Assembly: GCF_010093385.1 (NCBI RefSeq)
Contig: NZ_PDWV01000014.1
Coordinates: 1-64,000 of the forward strand
Reading direction: 5' to 3'
Length of the DNA: 64,000 nucleotides
Source: Pseudoxanthomonas mexicana
Lineage (GTDB): Bacteria; Pseudomonadota; Gammaproteobacteria; Xanthomonadales; Xanthomonadaceae
In this document: positions 26,601 to 35,046 of the stretch, one piece after another
Layout of the letters: the number at the start of each line of letters is the position of its first letter
Numbering within the stretch: the stretch's first letter is position 1
Made by a program: the position numbers and the translations under genes
Notes under the pieces: generated by a model
Seen by the model: the letters and a program-made list of their open reading frames with translations, nothing else
What the model was told of the DNA's origin: nothing
Databases searched by the model: none

Positions 26601-26749
26601 CCGGTGCCGGTTCGGAGGTCATGCAACGTATCGCCGCGCCGATGCTGGGTGGCATGCTCACCGCACCGGTGCTCTCCATGGTGGTGATTCCCGCAGCGTT
26701 CTATCTGGTGCGGCGACGTGGACTGCGCGCGGCGCGGGGCGACCAATGA
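23609..26749 (+). CDS. cusA: CusA-like RND heavy-metal efflux pump
   Basis: A 1,046-residue inner-membrane proton antiporter of the HME-RND group. The start MIARLIHACIANRVLVLVAAALL at ATG 23609 overlaps the cusB stop. Twelve membrane helices flank two large periplasmic loops. The fourth helix carries the proton-relay acids (GAMVDAAVVMIENAHK). Motifs such as PLDALPDLSDTQVIIRTQW and GSEFMPPLEEGSLLYMPTALPG are those of CusA/SilA rather than CzcA, supporting Cu(I)/Ag(I). It completes the cusCBA operon started at the FNR-type promoter. Confidence 0.92.
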   Translation: MIARLIHACIANRVLVLVAAALLAVVGIWSVKNTPLDALPDLSDTQVIIRTQWAGQTPRIIEDQVTYPLATTMLSVPGVKAVRGFSFFGDSFVYILFDDATDLYWARSRVLEYLSQVRDRLPPNVNPALGPDATGLGWIYQYALVDRTGQRDVGQLRALQDWFLRYELKTVPDVAEVASVGGAVRAWQIQPDPQALAARGLTVAELIEAVDAANGATGGSVIEQGEAELMVRSEGYLRTQEAFEQVPVTGNDGIPVLLGEVATISRGPVFRRGIAELDGQGEVAGGVIVLRTGKDALGAIRNVKARLQALQSSLPEGVEVVPVYDRSELIQDAVRNLTHKLGEEFLVVALVCLLFLWHLRSALVAVITLPLGILAAFIVMHAQGISANLLSLGGIAIAIGAMVDAAVVMIENAHKHLEHWREAHGREPQGEERWQLMARSAAEVGPALFASLLVITLSFVPVFALQAQEGRLFSPLAYTKTYAMAAAAGLSVTLIPVLMGYLIRGRIRPEQQNPINRILIAGYRPILLWVLKHPAVTLLLSGLLLVLTLIPFSRLGSEFMPPLEEGSLLYMPTALPGLSADKARQLLQLSGRMIKTVPEVEHVFGKAGRAESATDPAPIEMFETTVTFKPRDQWRPGMTPQKLRQELDAAVKIPGLTNLWVPPIRNRIDMLATGIKSPIGIKVSGPDVEQIERLSQQIEQVAKTVPGVSSALAERVTGGRYVDVQVRPEIAARYGFTQGQLQQLIATVVGGDPIGETIEGRERYPIVLRYPRDQRDSLQALQDLPLIAPGGVQLTLSQVAELSISPGPPMLKSDNGRLVGYIYVDVADRDLGSVVQDLQAAVQTQVSLPAGYGLAWSGQYEYLQRALARLQWVVPAALAIIFLVIWMVFRRLSDVSIILLSLPLALVGGFWLIWGLGHAISVASMIGFIALGGVAAEFGVIMLLYLRHAWEQRLASGAPEDVSTLQEAIYEGAVQRVRPKAMTVAVILAGLFPLFIGAGAGSEVMQRIAAPMLGGMLTAPVLSMVVIPAAFYLVRRRGLRAARGDQ

Positions 26750-26787
26750 GAGACAGACTGAGCACTTGAGGTGCGTCCCCACAAAAA

Positions 26788-26821
26788 GACGCCAGTCATG
26801 GAAGAAGTCATGACTGGCGTC
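26788..26821. terminator. Rho-independent terminator between convergent units
   Basis: A perfect 13-bp stem GACGCCAGTCATG/CATGACTGGCGTC with an 8-nt loop. On the minus strand it is followed by TTTTTG, so it ends the DUF4198/TonB receptor transcript. On the plus strand it lacks a T-run but may also stop cusCBA. Confidence 0.8.
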
Positions 26822-26853
26822 AAAGGGGAGAGTACCGCCTACGTGCTTACTTA

Positions 26854-27684
26854 TCAGTGCCCGGCGTGCGGGGAAATATCAAAGCTCAGCGACGCCCGAT
26901 CCGACACAAAATCCAAGCTCTTTTGTGTAGAGGGCACCATGTGATTGGTGTGGATGTACCAGGTCTTGGCGGAGGTCACCTTGAAACTGGCTTGGCCTTG
27001 GGCATCGGTACGCAGCAGCGTGGCGCTACCGTGCCCGCCCTTGACCGGTGCGTCAGCGCGATGGCCGACGTACACGCGCAGGTTGGGCACTGGCGTGCCC
27101 TGCTGCAGTACCTGGAACGACAGCTGTTCGCCGACCTTCACGCTTCCAGGATTGCGGGCCAGGCGGATCTCCAACGGATAGCCCAGCGAGGCGGCGAAGT
27201 CGTCAGTCAGTTTCGTGCCTACTTGTCCAATGGCGCGGGCATGCTTGGTATAGCTGTAGGTGACCCCGTTGGGGAACTTGCTCGCATCATAGGTGGCCAA
27301 GGTATCGGGCAAGTCTTCCAACTCCAGGTACTTGCCGAACTCGCTGGCCGTACGGGTGCTGGTGGAAGCCATCGTCGAGACCCCTAGCAGATAGGTGCCC
27401 TCGCCCGCCGGATGCACGGTGAGCTGGCTTTGCTTGCCGACCTCTTTCCAACTGGCCAAGTCCGGGGCCGCCTTGGCGCCACCCTGGCTCAGCGAAACGT
27501 TCTGTAGACGCGCCCGGGTGACTGCGCCAGCACTTTCATCGAAGGTGCCGTTGTTGACCAGGGCGGTGTTCGCCTCGCCCGCTGCGGTGCCGGGCTTGGA
27601 GAAAGCGACAAACAGGTCGTGCGCGCCGGCGCTACCGGCCACCGCGAATAGCAGTAGTGCGGCAGATAGTTGCGTGTTTCTCAT
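26854..27684 (-). CDS. DUF4198 domain-containing periplasmic protein
   Basis: The 276-residue protein has a signal peptide (LLLFAVAGSAGA) directly followed by HDLFVAFSKPG, the usual start of mature DUF4198 proteins, whose N-terminal His is a likely metal ligand. Later segments GEQLSFQVLQQGTPVPNLRVYVGH and WYIHTNHMVPS fit the immunoglobulin-like fold of this family. Family members sit beside TonB receptors for nickel, cobalt, zinc or copper uptake. It lies 26 nt after the first TonB receptor gene and ends with a His-rich tail (SPHAGH). The metal is not evident from sequence. Confidence 0.75.
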   Translation of the reverse strand: MRNTQLSAALLLFAVAGSAGAHDLFVAFSKPGTAAGEANTALVNNGTFDESAGAVTRARLQNVSLSQGGAKAAPDLASWKEVGKQSQLTVHPAGEGTYLLGVSTMASTSTRTASEFGKYLELEDLPDTLATYDASKFPNGVTYSYTKHARAIGQVGTKLTDDFAASLGYPLEIRLARNPGSVKVGEQLSFQVLQQGTPVPNLRVYVGHRADAPVKGGHGSATLLRTDAQGQASFKVTSAKTWYIHTNHMVPSTQKSLDFVSDRASLSFDISPHAGH

Positions 27685-27710
27685 GATGTGTAGCTCCTTG
27701 GGATCGTGAC

Positions 27711-30700
27711 TTACCAGTGGTAACCAAAGCGGACATTCCAGCGACGACCCAGCAAGTCGTACGTCATGGTGTCGGTGTTGGCGTTGGGGTTGTTCTGCAC
27801 GAACGGCGCCTTTTTATCGAACACGTTCTCAACGCCGGCCGAGATGTCCCATTTCTTCTTGATGCCGTAGCTCAGTTGCAGGTTGTGGTACACCACGCTG
27901 GACACATGCGAGCCGATCGTGCCGGGCACGGCGATGATGTCGTCCGCACTGCCGATGTACTGCGCCGAATAGACGCCAGTCCAACGGTTCTTGCCCATGC
28001 GCAGTGAGCCCAAGCCACGCCACTGGGTGTAGCTACCCAAGCCGCTGGTGATCTTGCCGGCGTACTCAATGGTGGTGGCACCGGCGAAGGGAGTGACGTC
28101 GTAGCGCTCAAGATACGAGGCATCCAGACTCGCGCTTGCCTGCCAGCCGGCCACATCGAATTGATACAGCACACCGATATCCACGCCTTCGGATTCCTCG
28201 CTGGCCGCATTGACCTGCTGGGACGAGAGGTAGTTGACCTCACCGGTGACCGGATCACGAGTGAAGTTGGCCGGTGAGCAGAACGGATGGGCCAAGTTCG
28301 GCGTGGTGTAGCACGCACGCAGCTTGACCGAGCCTTCAATGCTACGGATCGCATTCTCGATGCGGATACGGTAGTAATCGGCCGTGAGCGTCAGCCCCGG
28401 CGCAAAGCCTGGGGTCCACACAAAGCCTGCCGTGAAGGTCCGCGCATCTTCAGGCTTGAGGTCGGGATTGCCGCCGGTCGTGGTGAGGATGGTGTTGCCC
28501 AACTGACGAAAGTTGGTGGGCACCCCGGCGGCCTGGCAGTTGGCCCGAATCACCGAGTCCGCGGGCAAGGTGCTCCAGTTGCTGCACGGATCCAGGGTGG
28601 TCAGGCTGCCTTGGCCGATGCCGCCAAACAACTCCGGGATGCTGGGGATACGAAAAGCCGTCGCGTAGTTGAGACGAATCTTCAGCGGTTCGGCCACCTG
28701 CCAATCCAGCCCCACCTTGTAGTTGGTGTCGCTGCCGAACAGGTCGTAGTCGGAATAGCGGCCGGCCAGGTTCAGGGTCGCGTAGTCCACCAACGGGACG
28801 TCCTGCAGCAGCGGGACGGCAAACTCGACAAAGGCTTCCTTGGCCGAGTACTCACCTTCGATCGGATCCTGACGCACGATGTTGGCGCTGCCGTTGACTA
28901 CCAGCGGATCTGGGTACAGCCATCCCCGTTCCTTGCGAAACTCAACGCCCGAAGCGAAGGCGACGCTACCGGCGGGCAAATCGAACAGGGCGCCGGAAAT
29001 GGTGCCGCTAAAGCCCTGCTGGCTGTTGCCACCGGAGCCGCGCTGGGTAAACAGGATGTAATCCAGCACTTCGGGCGTCAGGTTGCCGTAGCCCAAGTAG
29101 TTGCCGCACGGAATAGCCGCCCCTGGTGTGTTGCTGCACAGGCTGGTGTTGAGAGTGTTCTCTACCCGATCCAGGTTGGCGATATTGGTCGAGCTGTCCG
29201 TAGCAGAGTTGCGGCCCCAGTTCATCGCGACATTCCACGCCCAGTTATCGCCCCACTGCCCCTCCAAACCAAGCACGGTGCGAAACGTATCGACCTCCTG
29301 CTCGGTGATGCGCGCCCCGGCTTCTTCCAGACGCCGACGTTCCAGGGTCAGGTTCTGGCCGGTGGGATTGGTGGGATTAGTGGCGGCGATCCGGATGGTG
29401 CGATACACCCCCAGGGTATTGGGTGAGGCACGCTGATTGGACTGGCGATTGGTCGCCATCAGTTCCGTGAACAGACGGGTGTTCTCGGTCAGGTCGAACT
29501 GACCAAAGCCACTCAAGCCCACTCGCTTGATCGGGCTGACCGCATTGAGCAACAAGTTGTAGTTGTAATTGTGCTTGGCCGGATCATAGAGCTCGTAGGA
29601 GCGTGGATCCCCGTTGGGGTCCTGGTTGAAGTTGACCACGCGACCATCGGCCAGTCGGGCTCGCCCACCGATGGTGGACGAGTTGCCCACGCACTGCAGG
29701 GTGCCGGCCACCACACCCAACGGACACGGTGCCCGCGACGCCATGGTGATCGTGCCGCTTTCGGCATAGGTCAGGGCGCCAGACATTGAGCTGCGCTCGC
29801 CGGTGGTACCGAAGGCCAGGTTGAAGGAGCCGATCTCGCCATCGCCCTGGAAAGTCTGACCATAGCGGGTGGATAGCTCCACGCCATCCATTTCCTTGCG
29901 CGTGATGATGTTCACCACGCCGGCCACGGCATCGGCGCCGTAGATCGCCGATGCGCCGTCCTTCAGGATCTCGATGCGATCAACCAGGGCCAAGGGCACC
30001 ACGTTCAGATCCACCGAATTGTTGGCGCCGGTACCACCGTTGACCACGCGTCGGCCGTTGAGCAGTACCAAGGTGCGGTTGACGCCCAAGCCACGCAGGT
30101 TGATCTGGGTGGTGCCGTTACCGTTACCCGTCCAGAAGTTGTTGGATTGCGAGCCGGCTGCACCGGCCGATGCAGGCAAGCGCTGCAGCAGCGTCTCGAC
30201 CGAGACGGCACCGGAGCTTTGGATGGTCTCGGCATCAATGACCGTGGTGGGGCCCACACCGGACATCTGGGCGCGTTTGATGTGACTGCCGGTCACCTGG
30301 ACCGCATCAAAGGTGGTGGGTGAAGCGGCCGACGGCGTTGAGGCGTCGGCGCCGCCGGAGAGGGAGGCGCTGTAGGCATCGGGACCGGCTTGCCCTACAC
30401 CGGAGGTCGGTGCGTTGCGCGTAGGCGTCGGCGTGTTGGCACCTTCTCGCACGATCGCCAGCGCGCCGCTTTGATCGCGCTTGACCGTCAGTCCGGTTCC
30501 GGCGAGCAGGCGGTTCAGCGCTGCATCTTGGGACATGTCCCCACGCGCGCCTGCGGTGCGTCGATCACGAACGTCTTCGCTCAAGTAGACCAGGCGAACG
30601 CCCGATTGCCGGGCATAGGCTTCCAGCGCGACTTTCAGATCCCCTTCGGGAATATCAAAACTGCTCGTTTGTGCAGCGGCGGAGGCCGCGATGACCAGAC

Positions 30701-30746
30701 CACACATGACAGCCAACGCTGTCCTCGCCACTTTCGTACGTGCCAT
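27711..30746 (-). CDS. FecA-like TonB-dependent receptor with STN signalling domain
   Basis: An outer-membrane receptor of 1,011 residues. The signal peptide ends ASAAAQ. Residues about 28-100 form an STN domain (SFDIPEGDLKVALEAYARQSG), which talks to FecR. A linker, then the plug (VTGSHIKRAQMSGVGPTTVIDAETIQ) and a 22-strand barrel ending RFGYHW follow. The STN domain and the upstream FecR-sigma pair indicate transcriptional signalling on substrate binding. It is closely similar to the receptor at 35,047, which lacks STN. The plug and barrel give no substrate; the surrounding genes suggest a metal chelate. Confidence 0.88.
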   Translation of the reverse strand: MARTKVARTALAVMCGLVIAASAAAQTSSFDIPEGDLKVALEAYARQSGVRLVYLSEDVRDRRTAGARGDMSQDAALNRLLAGTGLTVKRDQSGALAIVREGANTPTPTRNAPTSGVGQAGPDAYSASLSGGADASTPSAASPTTFDAVQVTGSHIKRAQMSGVGPTTVIDAETIQSSGAVSVETLLQRLPASAGAAGSQSNNFWTGNGNGTTQINLRGLGVNRTLVLLNGRRVVNGGTGANNSVDLNVVPLALVDRIEILKDGASAIYGADAVAGVVNIITRKEMDGVELSTRYGQTFQGDGEIGSFNLAFGTTGERSSMSGALTYAESGTITMASRAPCPLGVVAGTLQCVGNSSTIGGRARLADGRVVNFNQDPNGDPRSYELYDPAKHNYNYNLLLNAVSPIKRVGLSGFGQFDLTENTRLFTELMATNRQSNQRASPNTLGVYRTIRIAATNPTNPTGQNLTLERRRLEEAGARITEQEVDTFRTVLGLEGQWGDNWAWNVAMNWGRNSATDSSTNIANLDRVENTLNTSLCSNTPGAAIPCGNYLGYGNLTPEVLDYILFTQRGSGGNSQQGFSGTISGALFDLPAGSVAFASGVEFRKERGWLYPDPLVVNGSANIVRQDPIEGEYSAKEAFVEFAVPLLQDVPLVDYATLNLAGRYSDYDLFGSDTNYKVGLDWQVAEPLKIRLNYATAFRIPSIPELFGGIGQGSLTTLDPCSNWSTLPADSVIRANCQAAGVPTNFRQLGNTILTTTGGNPDLKPEDARTFTAGFVWTPGFAPGLTLTADYYRIRIENAIRSIEGSVKLRACYTTPNLAHPFCSPANFTRDPVTGEVNYLSSQQVNAASEESEGVDIGVLYQFDVAGWQASASLDASYLERYDVTPFAGATTIEYAGKITSGLGSYTQWRGLGSLRMGKNRWTGVYSAQYIGSADDIIAVPGTIGSHVSSVVYHNLQLSYGIKKKWDISAGVENVFDKKAPFVQNNPNANTDTMTYDLLGRRWNVRFGYHW

Positions 30747-30844
30747 GCATTTTCCCCAGGTCGGCGCGAATCGGCCTGATATCTGTGACGAGAGGACGGC
30801 ACGCTTCCGGTATGAAATATTTCAGATTGATGTCTGCTGGCGTC

Positions 30845-31786
30845 TCAGTGCGGTTGGGACACGCGAATCTGATCACCCTGCGTCTCCACGCGCAGGTTGA
30901 AGCCGGTGGCCAACAGACGTGCGAAGGCATCCACACCTGTGGCATCGAAACTGCCGCCCACACGCATGTGGGCCGTTTCCGGATCCATCAGTACCAACTG
31001 CTTATCGTTGTAGCGATTGAACTGGGCCGCCACATCCGCCAACGTGGTTTGATCGAACTCCAGGGTGCCATGGCGCCAGCTCAAGGACCGGCGCACCTTG
31101 TCCTGAGCGTTGACTGCCACCAGCGTGCCCGCCGGCTTGCTATACAGCAGCCCCCCGCCCTGCACGATCACCGGCGGCCGTCCCGGTTTGGCCACCAGCG
31201 GCTCAACGCGCACCTTGCCTTCCAGCACGGCCACTTCCAGGCGTTCGCGTTCCTGCCTGACCGAGAACTTTGTTCCCAGTACCACGACACGATGCTCGCC
31301 GGCGTGGATGACGAACGGGTGCGCCGGATCGGGCTTCACATCAAAAAATGCCTCGCCCTTGTCCAGCCACACGTGGCGCAGCGAGGGGTCCACCTGCGCC
31401 CGCAGCTGCGTGTGCGTGTTGAGCTCCAGGCGGGAACCGTCCGACAGGGCGATCACCTCCCGGCCGCCAACCTCGGTGCTGTAGCGCGTGCCAGGGCCCC
31501 ACCCCGTGAGGGTGAACAGCACCGCCAGCATGGCAACGCTCGCGGCAATGGCCCAGCGCATCGGCGCTCGCCAACGGTGTATGCGTGGCGGCTGCACGGC
31601 GCGTACCGCCGCCAACCGGTCTGCGCGCGTCCACACCGACTTCAAACGAAGCCAGGCCACACGATGGGCGGTGTCCTGTTCCAGCCAGGCTTGCAGCTGG
31701 ATCTGGTCCTGTGCAGTCCATTGTGGGGACTCGGCACGGTTGATCCATTGCGCCGCGACCTGTTCGATGTCCTTGTGTGGGCTCAT
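30845..31786 (-). CDS. fecR: FecR-family anti-sigma regulator
   Basis: The start ATG 31786 (MSPHKDIEQVAAQWINRAES) overlaps the sigma gene stop as ATGA. The N-terminal domain (LQAWLEQDTAHRVAWLRL) holds the sigma factor, one membrane helix lies about residues 85-105, and the periplasmic FecR domain (GGREVIALSDGSRLELNTHT, VWLDKGEAFFDVKPD) senses the STN domain of the receptor. A C-terminal STN-like stretch (VAAQFNRYNDKQLVLMD) completes it. At 313 residues it has the normal family length. It precedes the FecA-like receptor gene by about 100 nt. Confidence 0.88.
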   Translation of the reverse strand: MSPHKDIEQVAAQWINRAESPQWTAQDQIQLQAWLEQDTAHRVAWLRLKSVWTRADRLAAVRAVQPPRIHRWRAPMRWAIAASVAMLAVLFTLTGWGPGTRYSTEVGGREVIALSDGSRLELNTHTQLRAQVDPSLRHVWLDKGEAFFDVKPDPAHPFVIHAGEHRVVVLGTKFSVRQERERLEVAVLEGKVRVEPLVAKPGRPPVIVQGGGLLYSKPAGTLVAVNAQDKVRRSLSWRHGTLEFDQTTLADVAAQFNRYNDKQLVLMDPETAHMRVGGSFDATGVDAFARLLATGFNLRVETQGDQIRVSQPH

Positions 31787-32430
31787 GGCTGCGAACGTTC
31801 CTTGTTGAAGCGCCGTGACGGACGCTGGATCTTGCCGGTACCGCCGAGCATGAAGTCGGCCAAGGCCCGCATACCCAACAGGGTCTGACGCTCCACCGTA
31901 TCTTCGGCGATCCCCAATCGTCCAGCCACTTCGCGCTGGGATAGACCGTAGATCTTGCGAAGCTCCACGATCTGTCGACATTTGTGGGGCAGTTTCTGCA
32001 AGCCTTGCTGCAAGCGGCGCAGTTCATCACGGGCGCCTAAGTGTCGCTCCGGCGTGACCTCATCGCTTTGCATGACCGCCTGCTCCACATCGGCCATCGC
32101 TTCGATGGAGACAATACGAGAGCGGCGAATGCGATCGATGAGCAAGTTGCGTACGGTGGTCATGACAAAGGGCTTGGTCTGCGCGGGCAAGCCCCGTCGC
32201 GCGGCTTCGTAGATGCGTGCGTAAGCCTCCTGCCGAAGATCAGGAATCTCGCTGTCCTCATGTCCATGCCGGCGCAGGAAGGCATGTATCAAGCCTTCCA
32301 GGGGCAGGACATGGGATATGAACCACTCATCCAGCGCCGTGGTCACCGGGGTACTCGCTGATTCATCAGGCAGGCTCAAGCACGTCCATTCACTGGGACG
32401 AGCGCGGTCAGGAAATCCGGTACGCCGCAA
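31783..32430 (-). CDS. fecI: ECF RNA polymerase sigma factor (FecI-like)
   Basis: Region 2 is DLRQEAYARIYEAARRG...VMTTVRNLLIDRIRRSRIV and region 4 is LPHKCRQIVELRKIYGLSQREVAGRLGIAEDTVERQ, with the -35-binding helix at the end. Together with FecR and the STN receptor it forms a cell-surface signalling system that would induce the receptor operon. TTG 32430 is the first start; a GTG 28 codons later is possible, and neither has a strong ribosome site. It lies about 35 nt after the reductase gene, so both may share a transcript. Confidence 0.82.
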   Translation of the reverse strand: MRRTGFPDRARPSEWTCLSLPDESASTPVTTALDEWFISHVLPLEGLIHAFLRRHGHEDSEIPDLRQEAYARIYEAARRGLPAQTKPFVMTTVRNLLIDRIRRSRIVSIEAMADVEQAVMQSDEVTPERHLGARDELRRLQQGLQKLPHKCRQIVELRKIYGLSQREVAGRLGIAEDTVERQTLLGMRALADFMLGGTGKIQRPSRRFNKERSQP

Positions 32431-32465
32431 GACCCGCCGGCCTGCTCGGCCGGCGGGCGTTGGGA

Positions 32466-34292
32466 TCAGATCTTGAAATCGTCGTACGCCACCTGGCTGT
32501 CGGGTACACCCAGCCGGGTCAGCAGCTCGCGTGTGGCCTTAAGCATGGCCGGCGGTCCGCACAGGTAGAACTCGCAATCGGCCAAGGCCTGGTGGGCCTT
32601 GAGCAGGCGGTCATGCGCTACCTCATGCACCAGGCCCCGCAATAGCGCGTCGTCGTTCTGCGCTTCATCCGACAGCACCAAGTGCCAGCTGAAGTTCTCG
32701 TGCTGCTGGGCCAGGCGCTCCATCTCCTCGATGTAGGGCGCTTCCTTGAGACTGCGCGCGCCATACCAGAAGTGGATCCGCTCACCGCCCTGCCCCGCCA
32801 ACAGCGTCCGAATCATCGCGCGCAGCGGGGCCATGCCAGCGCCGCCGCCGATGAACACTTTCTCCCGTCCGTGAGGCTTGAGCGCAAAGTCGCCGAAGGG
32901 GCCGCTGAAGCAGACCCGATCCCCGGGCGAGAGCGTGTACAGGTAGGTTGAGCCCCTGCCAGGAGGATGGCGTTTCTTGTCCGATCGTCCAGGACTGAAG
33001 CGGGCCAGCAAGGTCAGTCGCCCCTGTGCCTGATCGACAGGCAAGGCGAGCGAATACGCCCGACGGACCGGTTCGCGGTTGACCAACTTCTCGGGCAGGT
33101 CCACGCCCGCCCACTCCTGATGGTGGTGCTCGGGCCGCACGAGCTTGTTCACCGGTACCTCGTAGTTGGGCACATGCACCTGCAAGTAAGCGCCAGGTTG
33201 ATATTCCGGACCGGGGGCCTCGTCGGGCTTGAGCACGATCTCGCGCAGGAACGGCGTCACTGCCGTGACCTGCTCCACGGTGGCGCCATACTCGGTCCAC
33301 AGGCTGGCCCCGCCAGCCACCTCGACATCGGTGTCTTCCGTCACGGCCAGATTGCAGGCCAGGCGATAGCCCATCTTGACCTTGCTGGCGCCCAGGTGGG
33401 CGCGATCGGCCGCGGTGGCTTTGGGTGCCGCGCCGCGGAAGCGCACCTCGCACAGGCCACAGCTCTGCCCTCCTCCGCAGTTGGACGGCAGTTGCACGCC
33501 TTCGCGCGCCAGCGAGACGTAGACGTTGTCGCCTGCCGACGCCCGGACGGTACGCAGCCGTGTCCCATCCGGACCGAATACCGACAACTCGCGGGCCGGA
33601 CGCCAGCGGCGCGGCACGAACTCGCTCCAATGGAAGCTGGCAAACAGCAGCCAGATACCGGTCAGGGCCAACCACAGACCGCCGATCGCGGCGGTGACCA
33701 CCAACGGGTTGTTGAAGTTCTTGCGCCCGGTGTAGTCCATGATGTGCAACATCCAGAACACATCGAACAGGCGCCAGGTCTTGTTGCGGTGGTAAAGCAC
33801 CTCGCCCGTCTGGGCAGACAGGTACACCGTGGTGTCCTGGCCATCGTCGGTATCCACGCGCCACAGTCGGCCTTCGTGATCGCGTACCTCACCACTCCAC
33901 TCCAACAGGCGCGGTGCTTTCAACGTGCCAGGGCCGGTATAGGAGGCTTGCGCCAGGCGTGTGGCCCAGGCCGCGTCCAAGGCAATGGGTTGGCCGGACA
34001 CGGCGTTGGCCAAGGTAATGCCCTGGGCATCGGCCAACTGATAGACCGGGGTATCCAGCAACCAGCCCGAACTGACGCGACTGATCTTCTTGTTTCCACC
34101 CAGGAAACTGGCCGGCGAGCGGGCATTGGCAGGCCACTCATGGGCCGCATGCTCGTGAGCCTGGAACTCATGGCCCTGCACCTGGTCATGGTCCAGCCAG
34201 CTCATCATCACGCCACTGGCCATCCAAAGCAGCAACTGCAGGCCGATGATCAAGCCGACCCATTTGTGCAGCGTTCTCATCCAGGGCGTCAT
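32466..34292 (-). CDS. PepSY membrane domain fused to an NqrF-like 2Fe-2S/FAD reductase
   Basis: A 608-residue fusion. The N-terminal third is a PepSY_TM unit (helices near residues 10-30 and 190-215). A plant-type ferredoxin domain follows with CGGGQSCGLCEV and a distal Cys (YRLACNLAV), then FAD-binding RRAYSLAL and NAD-binding FIGGGAGMAPLRAMI and CEFYLCGPPAML, ending in YDDFKI as NqrF does. Electrons from NAD(P)H could be passed across the inner membrane to a metal chelate, comparable in principle to PepSY ferri-siderophore reductases. Start ATG 34292 overlaps the stop of the preceding PepSY gene. Role inferred from domains and neighbours. Confidence 0.8.
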   Translation of the reverse strand: MTPWMRTLHKWVGLIIGLQLLLWMASGVMMSWLDHDQVQGHEFQAHEHAAHEWPANARSPASFLGGNKKISRVSSGWLLDTPVYQLADAQGITLANAVSGQPIALDAAWATRLAQASYTGPGTLKAPRLLEWSGEVRDHEGRLWRVDTDDGQDTTVYLSAQTGEVLYHRNKTWRLFDVFWMLHIMDYTGRKNFNNPLVVTAAIGGLWLALTGIWLLFASFHWSEFVPRRWRPARELSVFGPDGTRLRTVRASAGDNVYVSLAREGVQLPSNCGGGQSCGLCEVRFRGAAPKATAADRAHLGASKVKMGYRLACNLAVTEDTDVEVAGGASLWTEYGATVEQVTAVTPFLREIVLKPDEAPGPEYQPGAYLQVHVPNYEVPVNKLVRPEHHHQEWAGVDLPEKLVNREPVRRAYSLALPVDQAQGRLTLLARFSPGRSDKKRHPPGRGSTYLYTLSPGDRVCFSGPFGDFALKPHGREKVFIGGGAGMAPLRAMIRTLLAGQGGERIHFWYGARSLKEAPYIEEMERLAQQHENFSWHLVLSDEAQNDDALLRGLVHEVAHDRLLKAHQALADCEFYLCGPPAMLKATRELLTRLGVPDSQVAYDDFKI

Positions 34293-34978
34293 GCTGCGGC
34301 CCTCCTGCGAAAGCTGTAGAACAGCAACCAGGCACCGCTGAGCACGAACACCAAGCCAACCGCCGAGGCCACGCGCAACAAGGTGTTGTTGACGTCCGAA
34401 CGGGCCTCGTAGTCCATGATGTGGAACATCCACAGGAAATCAAACCAGCGCCACAGGCTGTGCCGCCGCGCCAGTAACTCGCCGCTGTAGGGCGAGAAAT
34501 ACAGGGTAGTTTCACCGGCATCGGCGTAGTGCACCGCCCACATGGGAACCGGGCGGGTGGCCACTTCTTGCGGCGCCTGGGTAACCCACTCGACCCGAGC
34601 TACGGGTGCCTGGCCCTGATAGACGTCTTTTGCCAAGGCGATCGCCATCTGCTGATCACCTGGGGAGAGCACCTCCCCCGTCGTAGCGTCCAGCAGGTAC
34701 ACCAGATCGCGGGCGTGAATCTCGTAGACATCCCGCTCAAGCAGTCGCTTGAGCTTGACCTGCGTCATGCCCGGATAGCGCCGCTGCAGTTCCTCACCGG
34801 ACAAGTGAGTGGGTGCCACCAGCGGCTGCTGATGGGCATGGGCCAAGTGATCGCCATGGATGATGTCCAGGGAGATGACCGTCATGTACACGCCACTGAT
34901 CATCCACAGCAGCGCTTGCACGCCAATGATCAGGCCAATCCATTTGTGGGCCTTGCGTGCCCAGAAAGCCGATTTCAT
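34289..34978 (-). CDS. PepSY domain-containing membrane protein
   Basis: The 229-residue protein starts MKSAFWARKAHKWIGLIIGVQ at ATG 34978. It has one membrane helix near the start, a periplasmic PepSY stretch (QLKRLLERDVYEI-like, LDATTGEVLSP) and two helices at the end (HIMDYEARSDVNN and VGLVFVLSGAWLLFYSF). It is closely similar to the first third of the next gene, with which it overlaps by 4 nt, so the pair probably forms one reductase complex. It follows the second TonB receptor by about 68 nt. No cofactor motif is visible beyond possible heme-ligating His residues. Confidence 0.78.
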   Translation of the reverse strand: MKSAFWARKAHKWIGLIIGVQALLWMISGVYMTVISLDIIHGDHLAHAHQQPLVAPTHLSGEELQRRYPGMTQVKLKRLLERDVYEIHARDLVYLLDATTGEVLSPGDQQMAIALAKDVYQGQAPVARVEWVTQAPQEVATRPVPMWAVHYADAGETTLYFSPYSGELLARRHSLWRWFDFLWMFHIMDYEARSDVNNTLLRVASAVGLVFVLSGAWLLFYSFRRRAAA

Positions 34979-35046
34979 AGTGATCTCGTTCGACAAGAGG
35001 ACAACGCCTGCTCCCGTCACCAGGACGGGAGCAGGCCAAGCAGGTC

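Noticed and set aside
28287-29426. A 379-codon plus-strand frame opposite the TonB receptor
   Set aside because: Shadow of the conserved receptor barrel; no start signal and no domain.
32967-34319. A 450-codon plus-strand frame opposite the PepSY-reductase fusion
   Set aside because: The reductase on the minus strand has clear motifs throughout; the opposite frame has no recognisable domain and atypical composition.
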